This document shows positions 23,634 to 31,826 of a DNA stretch of 47,667 nt, piece after piece; positions within the stretch are counted from its first letter, which is position 1; each line of letters begins with the position of its first letter. Source of the DNA: an uncultured Lachnospiraceae bacterium (GTDB taxonomy: Bacteria; Bacillota; Clostridia; Lachnospirales; Lachnospiraceae). Made by a program: the position numbers and the translations under genes. The stretch is taken from contig CAMNRH010000023.1 in NCBI GenBank assembly GCA_946552115.1, positions 1-47,667 of the forward strand, written 5' to 3'. A model generated the notes under the pieces. That model was not told where the DNA came from. It ran no database searches and saw only the letters and a program-made list of their open reading frames with translations.

Positions 23634-24488
23634 ATGAAAAGGATAAAGGATTATTTAAAAAAAATAATGGCTGTTTCCGAAGAGATTGCGAAAGACCATG
23701 TGGGGGCGTATGCGGCTCAGACGGCTTATTTTTTTATGATATGCATGATTCCCATTATTTTGCTTTTGCTTACGCTGGTTCAGTATACGCCGGTTACAAA
23801 GGCAGATGTTATGACGGCGGTGATTCAGGTGTTCCCGTCCTCGGTTGATTCTATGATGACCTCTATTGTGAATCAGGTTTATAATCAGTCGACAGGCGTT
23901 ATTTCTATTACGGTGATTGTGGCGCTCTGGTCTGCGGGAAAAGGAGTTCTGGCTATGAGTACGGGCCTGAATTGTGTATATAAATGCCGTGAGACGCGTA
24001 ATTATGTGTTCCTGCGGCTTCGTGCGACGCTATATACGGTGATGTTTATTCTCGTGATTATATTGCTGCTTGTTCTGTCAGTATTCGGAAACAGTCTGAA
24101 TCTTTTTATAGAGGAGCATGTGCCAATCTTATCGAAAGCGGCAGACTGGCTGATTGAAGCGAGGACATTTATCACACCGGTTACGCTTGTTCTGTTTACG
24201 CTGCTTATATATAAATTTTTGCCGAACCGGAAAGACAGATACTTAAAACAGCTTCCGGGTGCGGTTTTTGCGGCGATAGGATGGATGGTAGTCTCATGGG
24301 TGTTTTCCGTATATGTAGACGTATTTGAAGGATTTTCCACAATGTACGGAAGTCTTACGACAATTGTACTGATTATGCTGTGGCTGTATTTTTGCATGTA
24401 CAGCATTTTACTTGGCGGAGAGATTAATGTGATGATGTATGATAAATTGTTTGTCGGCGGGAAAGATAAGGAGCAGATTGGTACTTGA
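23634..24488 (+). CDS. YihY/virulence factor BrkB family membrane protein
   Basis: A 284-residue membrane protein of the YihY/BrkB (UPF0761) family. It has about six helices and the typical pattern HVGAYAAQTAYFFMICMIPIILLLLTL, IVALWSAGKGVLAMSTGLN and TTIVLIMLWLYFCMYSILLGGEINVMM. The family has no agreed biochemical role despite old RNase BN labels. AGGTGAT precedes the ATG at 23634. The stop codon overlaps the -35 of the pheS T-box promoter, so the two units abut. Confidence 0.85.
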   Translation: MKRIKDYLKKIMAVSEEIAKDHVGAYAAQTAYFFMICMIPIILLLLTLVQYTPVTKADVMTAVIQVFPSSVDSMMTSIVNQVYNQSTGVISITVIVALWSAGKGVLAMSTGLNCVYKCRETRNYVFLRLRATLYTVMFILVIILLLVLSVFGNSLNLFIEEHVPILSKAADWLIEARTFITPVTLVLFTLLIYKFLPNRKDRYLKQLPGAVFAAIGWMVVSWVFSVYVDVFEGFSTMYGSLTTIVLIMLWLYFCMYSILLGGEINVMMYDKLFVGGKDKEQIGT

Positions 24489-24512
24489 CAACGAATTTTG
24501 TTATGTTACAAT
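24485..24512 (+). promoter_or_regulatory. pheST promoter
   Basis: TTGACA, 16 bp, TACAAT. The -35 overlaps the stop codon of the YihY-like gene. Start of transcription near 24519, at the beginning of the T-box leader. Confidence 0.75.
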
Positions 24513-24518
24513 AATTGA

Positions 24519-24775
24519 GAATAGCGAATAAAAGCGACGACCGTGTAAGTAGAGAACCATTTTCCGTCAGAGAGAGGGAATCCCCGGCTGAAAGTTCCTT
24601 TAGGTTCAGATGGCAATCGAATTTCCCGCGTGAGCCGCATTTCTGAAGTGCCAAAAGGCATGGTAGGAAGTGACGTATGTGCACGTTACGCAGTAATGAG
24701 TGCCTGTATTTTTCAGATGCAGGAATCAGGGTGGTATCACGGGTTATGCTCGTCCCTTTTGGGACGGGTTTTTTT
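24519..24775 (+). promoter_or_regulatory. T-box leader (tRNA-Phe-sensing) with terminator
   Basis: A canonical T-box. It has a long stem I region (AGAGAGAGGG ... GAGCCGC). A UUC phenylalanine specifier triplet is likely at 24623-24625, in the context CGAATTTCCC. The T-box core AGGGTGGTATCACGGG lies at 24728-24743. A terminator CTCGTCCC-TTTT-GGGACGGG (24749-24768) is followed by a T7 run. TGGT in the core can pair with the ACCA end expected of uncharged tRNA-Phe. Uncharged tRNA should favour the antiterminator and raise pheST expression. Confidence 0.93.
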
Positions 24776-24841
24776 ATTTATAGCGGCGCGGCAAGCGTAT
24801 ACAGGAAATGGATATTACGGCAGAAAGAAAGGAGTAAGGCA

Positions 24842-25861
24842 ATGAATGACAAATTGCAGAGCATTAAGGATGAAGCACTAAAGGCGATTCAGGCGGCGGA
24901 TATGCCGGAAAAATTAAATGATGTGCGCGTGAAATTCCTCGGAAAAAAGGGAGAGCTTACGGCAGTCTTAAAGGGAATGAAAGATGTCGCACCGGAGGAG
25001 AGGCCGAAGGTGGGACAGCTTGTCAATGAGACAAGGGCATCTATTGAGGCGCTTCTTGAGGAGACGAAGCAGAAAATGGAACGGAAGATACGCGAGGAGC
25101 GTTTAAAACAGGAGGTAATAGACGTTACACTTCCGTCAAAAAAGAATATGGCAGGACACCGCCATCCCAATACGATAGCATTAGAAGAGGTTGAGAGAAT
25201 TTTCGTTGGTATGGGTTATGAGGTAGTGGAAGGCCCCGAGGTAGAATACGATTTGTATAATTTCGAAAAACTGAATATCCCGGCAGATCATCCGGCGAAA
25301 GATGAGCAGGATACCTTTTACATCAATAAGGATATCGTACTGCGTACCCAGACTTCGCCAGTGCAGGCGCGTGTGATGGAGCAGGGAAAGCTTCCTATCC
25401 GTATGATCGCACCGGGAAGAGTATTCCGTTCCGACGAGGTGGATGCGACACATTCCCCGTCATTCCACCAGATAGAAGGGCTTGTAATTGATAAAAATAT
25501 ATCCTTTGCAGACTTAAAGGGAACATTAGAGGTATTTGCAAAAGAATTATTCGGACCGGAGACAAAGACAAAATTCCGTCCGCATCATTTCCCATTTACG
25601 GAGCCAAGCGCGGAGGTAGACGTATCCTGCTTTAAGTGTGGAGGCAAGGGCTGCCGCTTCTGTAAGGGCTCCGGATGGATTGAAATTTTAGGCTGCGGAA
25701 TGGTTCATCCGCACGTACTGGAAATGTGCGGAATCAATCCGGATGAATACAGCGGATTCGCATTTGGCGTAGGCCTTGAGCGTATTGCACTTCTGAAATA
25801 TGAGATTGATGATATGCGGCTTTTATATGAAAATGACATTCGGTTTTTGAAGCAGTTTTAA
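24842..25861 (+). CDS. pheS: Phenylalanine-tRNA ligase alpha subunit
   Basis: A 339-residue class II synthetase catalytic subunit that joins Phe to tRNA-Phe as an alpha2-beta2 enzyme. It has an N-terminal coiled coil (about residues 1-90), then LPSKKNMAGHRHPNT, motif 2 (MIAPGRVFRSDEVDATHSPSFHQIEGL) and motif 3 (GFAFGVGLERIALLKYEI). A CxxC-like cluster (SCFKCGGKGCRFCKGSGW) is typical of the family's insert. An upstream extension of the ORF overlaps the T-box terminator and is not real. GGAGTAAGGCA precedes the ATG at 24842. Expression is controlled by the T-box. Confidence 0.96.
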   Translation: MNDKLQSIKDEALKAIQAADMPEKLNDVRVKFLGKKGELTAVLKGMKDVAPEERPKVGQLVNETRASIEALLEETKQKMERKIREERLKQEVIDVTLPSKKNMAGHRHPNTIALEEVERIFVGMGYEVVEGPEVEYDLYNFEKLNIPADHPAKDEQDTFYINKDIVLRTQTSPVQARVMEQGKLPIRMIAPGRVFRSDEVDATHSPSFHQIEGLVIDKNISFADLKGTLEVFAKELFGPETKTKFRPHHFPFTEPSAEVDVSCFKCGGKGCRFCKGSGWIEILGCGMVHPHVLEMCGINPDEYSGFAFGVGLERIALLKYEIDDMRLLYENDIRFLKQF

Positions 25862-25879
25862 AAAGGGACAGGGACAATT

Positions 25880-25923
25880 CAATCTGGGACGGAGTTTTTT
25901 TAATTTTCCCCCGTCCTCAATTA
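25880..25923. repeat. 44-bp palindromic element, copy 2 (between pheS and pheT)
   Basis: Same length as copy 1 at 10189-10232 and aligned without gaps: CAATCTGGGACGGAG, T7, AATTTTC, CCCCGTCCTCAATTA. Arms GGGACGG and CCGTCCT still pair. A GGGACAGGGACAATT stretch lies just before it. It ends 2 nt before the pheT ribosome binding site AGGAAGGAG. Confidence 0.82.
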
Positions 25924-25937
25924 GGAAGGAGAATAAA

Positions 25938-28358
25938 ATGAATACATCATTATCATGGATAAAGGCGTATGTTCCGGAGCTTGACGTTACTGCACAGGAA
26001 TATACGGACGCAATGACTTTATCAGGAACGAAGGTTGAAGGGTATGAAAAATTAAATGCGGATTTGGACAGGATTGTTGTCGGACAGATTGATAAGATTG
26101 AGAAGCATCCGGATGCAGATAAGCTGATTGTCTGCCAGGTAAATGTCGGTGCGGAGACGATACAGATTGTTACGGGCGCACCGAATGTGAAAGAGGGCGA
26201 TAAGGTTCCGGTTGTTCTGGACGGCGGCCGTGTAGCCGGCGGGCATGAGGCGGGAAGCCGTGTAGCCGGCGGCGTGAAGATTAAGAAAGGAAAGCTTCGG
26301 GGAGTGGAGAGCTTCGGTATGATGTGCTCTATTGAGGAGCTTGGTTCTGACAAAGATATGTATCCGGAAGCGCCGGAATACGGTATTTATATTTTTAAAG
26401 AGGATGTGGAGGCAGGTGCGAGCGCAATCGAGGCACTGGGCTTAAATGATGTGGTATTTGAATATGAGATTACCTCTAACAGGGTAGACTGCTTTAGTGT
26501 CATCGGTATTGCGAGGGAGGCTGCGGCAACTTTCCGTAAGAAATTCATTCCTCCGGTTGTAACGAAGACAGGAAATGACGAGGATGTGAATGATTATATT
26601 AAGGTTACAGTGAAAGACAGCGAGCTTTGTCCAAGATATTGCGCGAGGGTTGTAAAGAATATTAAAATCGGCCCGTCGCCGAAATGGATGCAGAGAAGAC
26701 TTGCTTCTGTCGGAATCCGTCCGATTAATAATCTGGTTGACATTACCAACTACGTAATGGAGGAATACGGACAGCCGATGCACGCCTATGATTTGGACAC
26801 GATTGCAGGCAGAGAGATTATCGTGCGCAGAGCCGAAAAGGATGAGAAATTTGTAACTCTTGATGGTCAGGAACGCCAGATGGATGACACGGTGCTGATG
26901 ATTTGCGACGGTGAGAAATCAGTCGGTATTGCGGGAATCATGGGCGGAGAGAATTCTATGATTACGGATGACGTACACACAATGCTGTTTGAGGCGGCGT
27001 GCTTTGACGGGACAAATATCCGCAAGTCCGGTAAAAAAGTAGGGCTTCGTACAGATGCCTCCGGAAAATTTGAAAAAGGACTTGATCCGAATAACGCAGA
27101 GGCGGCAATGAATCGGGCATGCCAGCTTGTAGAGGAGATGGGTGCCGGTGAGGTTGTCGGCGGTATGATTGATGTGTACGGAAAGAAAAAGGAGCCGGTC
27201 AGAGTATCCTTTGATGCGGATGAGATTAATGCGCTTCTTGGGACAAATATCTCCAGGGAGGATATGATTTCTTATTTTAAAATGCTTGGTTTGGAGTTTG
27301 ATGAGAGCGCCGGCGAGGTAATTGTCCCTACTTTCCGTCAGGATTTACTGAGAATGGCGGATTTGGCCGAAGAGGTTGCGAGATTTTTCGGATATGATAA
27401 TATTCCGACGACACTTCCAGACGGGGAGGCGACGACGGGTAAGTTGTCTTTCAAACTCCGCATTGAAGAAGTTGCAAGAAATGTTGCTGAATTCTGCGGA
27501 TTCAGTCAGGGTATGACCTATTCCTTTGAGAGCCCGAAGGTGTTTGATAAGCTGATGCTTGCGGCAGATTCACCACTCAGGCGGGCAGTGGAAATTATGA
27601 ACCCGTTGGGGGAGGATTACAGCATTATGCGTACAACTTCTTTAAACGGTATGTTAACCTCTCTGGCTACCAATTATAATCGGAGAAATAAAAATGTAAG
27701 ACTGTATGAGCTCGGAAATATTTATCTTCCCAAGGCGCTGCCGCTTACAGAGCTTCCAGAGGAGCGTATGCAGTTTACGCTGGGCATGTACGGCGACGGA
27801 GATTTCTTCAACATGAAAGGAGTTATTGAGGATTTCTTTGAGAAGGTGGGACTGCATAAAAAGGAAATATACCAACCGGATTCAGGCAAACCTTATCTTC
27901 ATCCGGGCCGTCAGGCAAACATTGTCTATGACGGAAAGATTGTAGGATATTTGGGCGAGCTTCATCCGGATGTGGCGGACAGCTATGGAATAGGCGAAAG
28001 AGCTTATATCGCGGTCATTGACATGCCGGAGATTGTAGAGAGAGCTACCTTTGACAGGAAATATACGGGAATTGCAAAATATCCGGCAGTGACACGGGAT
28101 ATCAGTATGGTAATGCCGAAAGAAATCCTTGTAGGCCAGGTAGAAGAAATTATTGAGAAAAACGGCGGAGCGAATCTTGAGAGCTACAGACTTTTTGATT
28201 TGTACGAGGGAGCGCAGATTAAAACAGGATATAAGTCGGTGGCGTATTCGATTGTGTTCCGTGCAAAGGATAAGACATTGGAGGATGCCGAGGTTTCAGA
28301 AGTGATGGAAAAGGTTTTAAAGGCTCTTGAAGAGACGGGAATCGAGCTTCGTAAGTAA
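25938..28358 (+). CDS. pheT: Phenylalanine-tRNA ligase beta subunit
   Basis: An 806-residue structural and editing subunit. In order: an N-terminal domain with a tRNA-binding OB fold (about residues 38-150, HPDADKLIVCQVNVG), the B3/B4 editing domain (about 210-375, PINNLVDITNYVMEEYGQPMHAYD, GIAGIMGGENS), B5 (about 405-475), a catalytic-like domain, and the C-terminal FDX-ACB domain (about 710-806, ARDISMVMPKEI-like sequence). Full length for the family. It follows pheS by 76 bp containing a palindromic repeat, an unusually long gap for this pair. sppA follows closely. Confidence 0.96.
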   Translation: MNTSLSWIKAYVPELDVTAQEYTDAMTLSGTKVEGYEKLNADLDRIVVGQIDKIEKHPDADKLIVCQVNVGAETIQIVTGAPNVKEGDKVPVVLDGGRVAGGHEAGSRVAGGVKIKKGKLRGVESFGMMCSIEELGSDKDMYPEAPEYGIYIFKEDVEAGASAIEALGLNDVVFEYEITSNRVDCFSVIGIAREAAATFRKKFIPPVVTKTGNDEDVNDYIKVTVKDSELCPRYCARVVKNIKIGPSPKWMQRRLASVGIRPINNLVDITNYVMEEYGQPMHAYDLDTIAGREIIVRRAEKDEKFVTLDGQERQMDDTVLMICDGEKSVGIAGIMGGENSMITDDVHTMLFEAACFDGTNIRKSGKKVGLRTDASGKFEKGLDPNNAEAAMNRACQLVEEMGAGEVVGGMIDVYGKKKEPVRVSFDADEINALLGTNISREDMISYFKMLGLEFDESAGEVIVPTFRQDLLRMADLAEEVARFFGYDNIPTTLPDGEATTGKLSFKLRIEEVARNVAEFCGFSQGMTYSFESPKVFDKLMLAADSPLRRAVEIMNPLGEDYSIMRTTSLNGMLTSLATNYNRRNKNVRLYELGNIYLPKALPLTELPEERMQFTLGMYGDGDFFNMKGVIEDFFEKVGLHKKEIYQPDSGKPYLHPGRQANIVYDGKIVGYLGELHPDVADSYGIGERAYIAVIDMPEIVERATFDRKYTGIAKYPAVTRDISMVMPKEILVGQVEEIIEKNGGANLESYRLFDLYEGAQIKTGYKSVAYSIVFRAKDKTLEDAEVSEVMEKVLKALEETGIELRK

Positions 28359-28374
28359 AGAGGTGAAAAGACAG

Positions 28375-29352
28375 ATGAAGAAAAAACAGATAATAGGACT
28401 TGTAGTTGCTGTAGCTTTGTTTATTGTAACGGGAATTGCCAGTGTGCTGACGAATACGGTCTCACGCAGTCTGCTTTCACAGAATATTGAAACGAAGCTT
28501 GCAGGAGATTTTACATTTCATTCACCTGGAAAGCCTTATATTGCGGTAGTGGAGGTGACCGGGACGATTCAGGAGCAGACCGCTGCCGGAGCGTTTGATA
28601 TTACAGAGGGCTATCAGCATACGACAACGATGGAGTATATCGATAAACTGATGGAAGATTCTTATAACAGAGGAATTCTTCTTTACGTGGATTCTCCGGG
28701 TGGTACGGTATACGAGTCTGAGGAACTGTATTTGAAGCTTTTACAGTATAAGGAGGAGACAGGATGGCCGGTATGGGGTTATATGGCACATTATGCGGCC
28801 TCCGGCGGATATTTGATTTCCATGGCCTGTGATAAAATATTTGCAAATGCCAATACAACAACGGGCTCTATCGGTGTAATTATGTCGGGGTTTGATATGA
28901 CGGGCCTTTATGAAAAACTCGGAATCAAATATATCAGTATTACGAGCGGGGAGTTTAAGGACAGTACGCAGATGACGGATGAGCAGATTGAAATCTATCA
29001 GGGACAGGTAGACGAGTATTATTCAAAATTTGTAAAAATCGTTTCGGACGGAAGAGATATGCCGGAGGATTCTGTGAAGGCTTTGGCGGACGGGCGTACG
29101 TATACGGCGGAGCAGGCTTTGAAAAACGGGTTGATTGATGAAATCGCGCTGTACGAGGATATGCGCAGTACAATGAAAAAGGAGTTTGACGTAAATACGT
29201 TTTATCAGCTAAAGAGGCCTTCTGATTTGCTCAGCTCGTTATTCTCGCAGGTAAAACAGCTGACGCCGAAGTCAGAAGCACAGGTTTTGACAGAGGCTGC
29301 GGAAAAGTTGGAAAGCGGGGTGCCGATGTACTATGCGGAACAATTGGAATAA
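28375..29352 (+). CDS. sppA: Signal peptide peptidase SppA (short, S49 family)
   Basis: A 325-residue membrane-anchored serine protease that degrades cleaved signal peptides. The N-terminal membrane anchor is at about residues 5-24. LLYVDSPGGTVYESEELYLKL and the nucleophile region HYAASGGYLISMACDKIFAN are followed by the general-base lysine region ITSGEFKDSTQMTDEQ, giving the Ser-Lys dyad of the family. The ATG at 28375 follows AGAGGTGAAAAG; an upstream in-frame start at 28327 would overlap pheT. The last 20 bp overlap the RDD gene. Confidence 0.9.
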   Translation: MKKKQIIGLVVAVALFIVTGIASVLTNTVSRSLLSQNIETKLAGDFTFHSPGKPYIAVVEVTGTIQEQTAAGAFDITEGYQHTTTMEYIDKLMEDSYNRGILLYVDSPGGTVYESEELYLKLLQYKEETGWPVWGYMAHYAASGGYLISMACDKIFANANTTTGSIGVIMSGFDMTGLYEKLGIKYISITSGEFKDSTQMTDEQIEIYQGQVDEYYSKFVKIVSDGRDMPEDSVKALADGRTYTAEQALKNGLIDEIALYEDMRSTMKKEFDVNTFYQLKRPSDLLSSLFSQVKQLTPKSEAQVLTEAAEKLESGVPMYYAEQLE

Positions 29353-29986
29353 AAGCGCTCTCACCTATGCGGGTTTTTGGGTGCGTCTGGCCGCATATCT
29401 GATAGACAGCGTGATTGTATTTTTTGCATTGCTTCTGGTGAGGTTGTTTTCATCGGGGCTTATGTCGCTGATTGAGGGGACGGTAATCGGCGGAAATGTA
29501 CTATTTAACTATACGCTCAAGGATATTATTCTGTATATATGTCAGGTGCTGTATTTTATCCTGTTTACGTATTGCACCGGAACGACGCCGGGAAAGCGGC
29601 TGATGAATTTAAGGGTAATAAACGCAGATGAAGGGGAGCTGTCACTGCTGGATGTGATTTACAGAGAAACAGTTGGAAGATTTTTATGCGGGCTTACCAT
29701 CGGTATCGGTTATATTATGGCGGGCGTAGATAAAGAAAAGCGGGGACTGCATGATATGCTCTGCGACACGCGGGTTATCTATGCGAGACGGATAAAGGTA
29801 TATCCGAATTTTCAGGGACCGGATATGGGTGTGCCCTTTGTGCCGAGGCAGGTGACACCGTCTCCGGAGATGCCGCCAGCTCAGCAGGCGTGGCGACAGG
29901 ATCCGGAGAATCAACCGCCCGGAAGCTTTGAGGGACCATACCGGATGGTGCGTCCGGGAGATGAAATAGAGGAAAGGGATTCATAG
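29333..29986 (+). CDS. RDD family membrane protein
   Basis: A 217-residue protein with the RDD domain: [21 protein letters not shown] at the start, [65 protein letters not shown]. About four membrane segments. Residues 165-217 are a proline-rich cytoplasmic tail ([19 protein letters not shown]). The family has no firm function; some members relate to ion or osmotic homeostasis. It overlaps sppA by 20 bp and ends 1 bp before queA, suggesting one transcript. Confidence 0.85.
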   Translation: MRNNWNKSALTYAGFWVRLAAYLIDSVIVFFALLLVRLFSSGLMSLIEGTVIGGNVLFNYTLKDIILYICQVLYFILFTYCTGTTPGKRLMNLRVINADEGELSLLDVIYRETVGRFLCGLTIGIGYIMAGVDKEKRGLHDMLCDTRVIYARRIKVYPNFQGPDMGVPFVPRQVTPSPEMPPAQQAWRQDPENQPPGSFEGPYRMVRPGDEIEERDS

Positions 29987-29987
29987 C

Positions 29988-31013
29988 ATGAAACGACAGG
30001 ATTTTTATTATGAATTGCCGGAAGAATTAATTGCACAGGATCCGTTAGAGGAGCGGGAAAGCTCCAGACTTCTTGTATTAGACAAGAGGTCTGGAGCTAT
30101 TTCTCACCGTATTTTTCGGGAAATTACAGATTACCTGAATCCGGGAGACTGTCTTGTGATTAACGATACGAAAGTAATTCCGGCGAGGCTTATCGGAGAA
30201 AAGGAAAGAACCGGGGCAAGGATCGAGCTGTTGCTGCTTAAACGCAGAGAAAATAATATATGGGAAACACTGGTAAGGCCGGGAAAAAAGGCGAAACCCG
30301 GTACGCGTATCTGCTTTGGAGGGGGCGTACTTACCGGGGAAATACTGGAGGTTGCCGAGGAAGGAAACCGTTTGGTCCGGTTTTATTATGATGGAATTTT
30401 TGAGGAAATACTGGACAGACTGGGACAGATGCCGCTTCCTCCTTACATTACCCATCAGCTTAAGGATAAAAACAGATATCAGACTGTCTATGCCAGGCAT
30501 TCCGGTTCGGCGGCAGCGCCGACGGCAGGTCTTCATTTTACGGAAGAGCTTCTCGGGGCGATAGAAGAAAAGGGTATAGAGATAGCGAGAGTGACGCTTC
30601 ATGTAGGGCTTGGTACTTTCCGCTCGGTTAAGGCGGAGGAGATTACAGAACATCATATGCATTCGGAATTTTACTGTATTGAAAAAGAGGCCGCGGATAA
30701 AATTAATAAAGCGAAAGAAGACGGACGCAAGGTTATCTGCGTGGGGACAACGAGCTGCAGGACGATAGAATCGGCGGCCGATGAGAACGGGTATCTTGAG
30801 GCCGGGAGCGGCTGGACCGATATTTTTATTTATCCAGGGTATGAATTTAAAATCATGGACTGCCTGATTACTAATTTTCATTTGCCGGAGTCAACGCTGA
30901 TTATGCTGGTGTCGGCGCTGGCGGGGCGGGAAGAGGTGCTTGCGGCCTATGAGGAGGCCGTAAAAGAGCGGTACCGTTTTTTTTCATTTGGGGATGCAAT
31001 GTACATTGGGTGA
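29988..31013 (+). CDS. queA: S-adenosylmethionine:tRNA ribosyltransferase-isomerase
   Basis: A 341-residue enzyme that moves the ribosyl group of SAM to preQ1 in tRNA, giving epoxyqueuosine. Motifs: [27 protein letters not shown] at the start, [61 protein letters not shown] and [21 protein letters not shown]-like sequence near the end. Full length. tgt, which normally supplies the preceding step, is not in the window. Confidence 0.96.
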   Translation: MKRQDFYYELPEELIAQDPLEERESSRLLVLDKRSGAISHRIFREITDYLNPGDCLVINDTKVIPARLIGEKERTGARIELLLLKRRENNIWETLVRPGKKAKPGTRICFGGGVLTGEILEVAEEGNRLVRFYYDGIFEEILDRLGQMPLPPYITHQLKDKNRYQTVYARHSGSAAAPTAGLHFTEELLGAIEEKGIEIARVTLHVGLGTFRSVKAEEITEHHMHSEFYCIEKEAADKINKAKEDGRKVICVGTTSCRTIESAADENGYLEAGSGWTDIFIYPGYEFKIMDCLITNFHLPESTLIMLVSALAGREEVLAAYEEAVKERYRFFSFGDAMYIG

Positions 31014-31130
31014 GTAAAAAATTCGGACAGAGAACAATTATGAGCGAATTGCCCGGACCATCTTTAAAGGAGCCGAAAGTATCACATTTTCAGAAGAAAT
31101 GCATAGAATAGCTGAGAGGAGTGTGATAAT

Positions 31131-31646
31131 ATGATGTTAAAAATAAAAGAGAATCCAACGGCAACGGCGGAGATAATGGGCAACGGCAAGTACGGGAATA
31201 TACGGGGAAGAGTTGACTTTTACGATACCTATGGCGGAACTGTAATGGTAGCAGAGCTATATGGAATTCCTAAAGAGCTGGAGGATAAAAGTAATGGCTT
31301 TTACGGTTTTCATATCCATGAGGGAAATTCCTGTACCGGAAATGAAAGAGATACGTTTGCTGATGCAGGGATGCACTATAATCCCGGGAATAAGGCGCAT
31401 CCAGGCCATGCCGGAGATTTGCCGCCTTTGATTTCCAACGGCGGAGTTATATGGGCGGCGGTTTATACGGGAAGGTTTTATCCGGAGGATGTAGTTGGAA
31501 GAACAGTTGTGCTTCATGAAAGGGCAGATGATTTTCGTTCTCAGTCCTCCGGAGATTCGGGTGAAAAGATTGCGTGCGGAGAGATTGTAGAGTGGGAGGC
31601 GGATTCGGAGAGCAGAGCGTCTCTGTCAGACGGACAGGGAGAATAG
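31131..31646 (+). CDS. Cu/Zn superoxide dismutase-like protein, no signal peptide
   Basis: A 171-residue SodC-like protein. Copper ligands correspond to His in FHIHEGNSC and GMHYNP and to His in VVLHERADDF. Zinc ligands correspond to GMHYNP, KAHPGHAGDLPPL His residues and its Asp. The two cysteines of the conserved disulfide are present (EGNSC and IACGEI). The active-site Arg of SOD1 (GSRLACG) is Lys here (GEKIACG). No signal peptide is visible, unlike most bacterial SodC. GAGAGGAGTG precedes the ATG. A cytoplasmic copper enzyme in an anaerobe is unexpected; a structural or metal-handling role is an alternative. Confidence 0.82.
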   Translation: MMLKIKENPTATAEIMGNGKYGNIRGRVDFYDTYGGTVMVAELYGIPKELEDKSNGFYGFHIHEGNSCTGNERDTFADAGMHYNPGNKAHPGHAGDLPPLISNGGVIWAAVYTGRFYPEDVVGRTVVLHERADDFRSQSSGDSGEKIACGEIVEWEADSESRASLSDGQGE

Positions 31647-31665
31647 AGTGTCTCTGTCAGACGGA
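31614..31665 (+). repeat. Direct repeat across the stop codon of the SOD-like gene
   Basis: A 21-bp unit (31614-31634 and 31645-31665, one mismatch; identical core GTCTCTGTCAGACGGA) repeats with a 31-bp period. The first copy encodes part of the C-terminal tail, and the second begins at the stop codon. It looks like a short tandem duplication. Confidence 0.8.
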
Positions 31666-31732
31666 ATGATTACAAAGCTGTCAGGAGAAATAATTGTTTT
31701 GAAGGGGAACCGTTGACAAGCTCTTTTATACT

Positions 31733-31761
31733 TTATCATATAGGATATTCAGTGTTATAAT
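31733..31761 (+). promoter_or_regulatory. Promoter of the cobalamin operon
   Basis: TTATCA, 17 bp, TATAAT. Transcription would start near 31768, leaving about 60 nt before cbiD. A TTGACA at 31713-31718 lacks a well-spaced -10 (best match TATCAT at 15 bp). Confidence 0.6.
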
Positions 31762-31826
31762 GTATGGATAAAGGCCGCAGATAAAAAAATATTATAGAGT
31801 ACCGAATGAAGAAAGGATTCCCGAAG

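Noticed and set aside
24677-24841. N-terminal extension of pheS
   Set aside because: It would translate the T-box terminator region; the ATG at 24842 has a proper ribosome site and gives the normal PheS N-terminus.
30078-30881. Long - strand frame opposite queA (and similar frames opposite cbiF, cbiG, cobU and cbiB)
   Set aside because: Shadows of real genes: Arg/His/Cys-rich sequences, no ribosome sites, and full overlap with strongly conserved proteins.
31713-31735. TTGACA upstream of the cobalamin operon
   Set aside because: Best -10 candidate is only 15 bp away and weak; the TATAAT at 31756-31761 is preferred.
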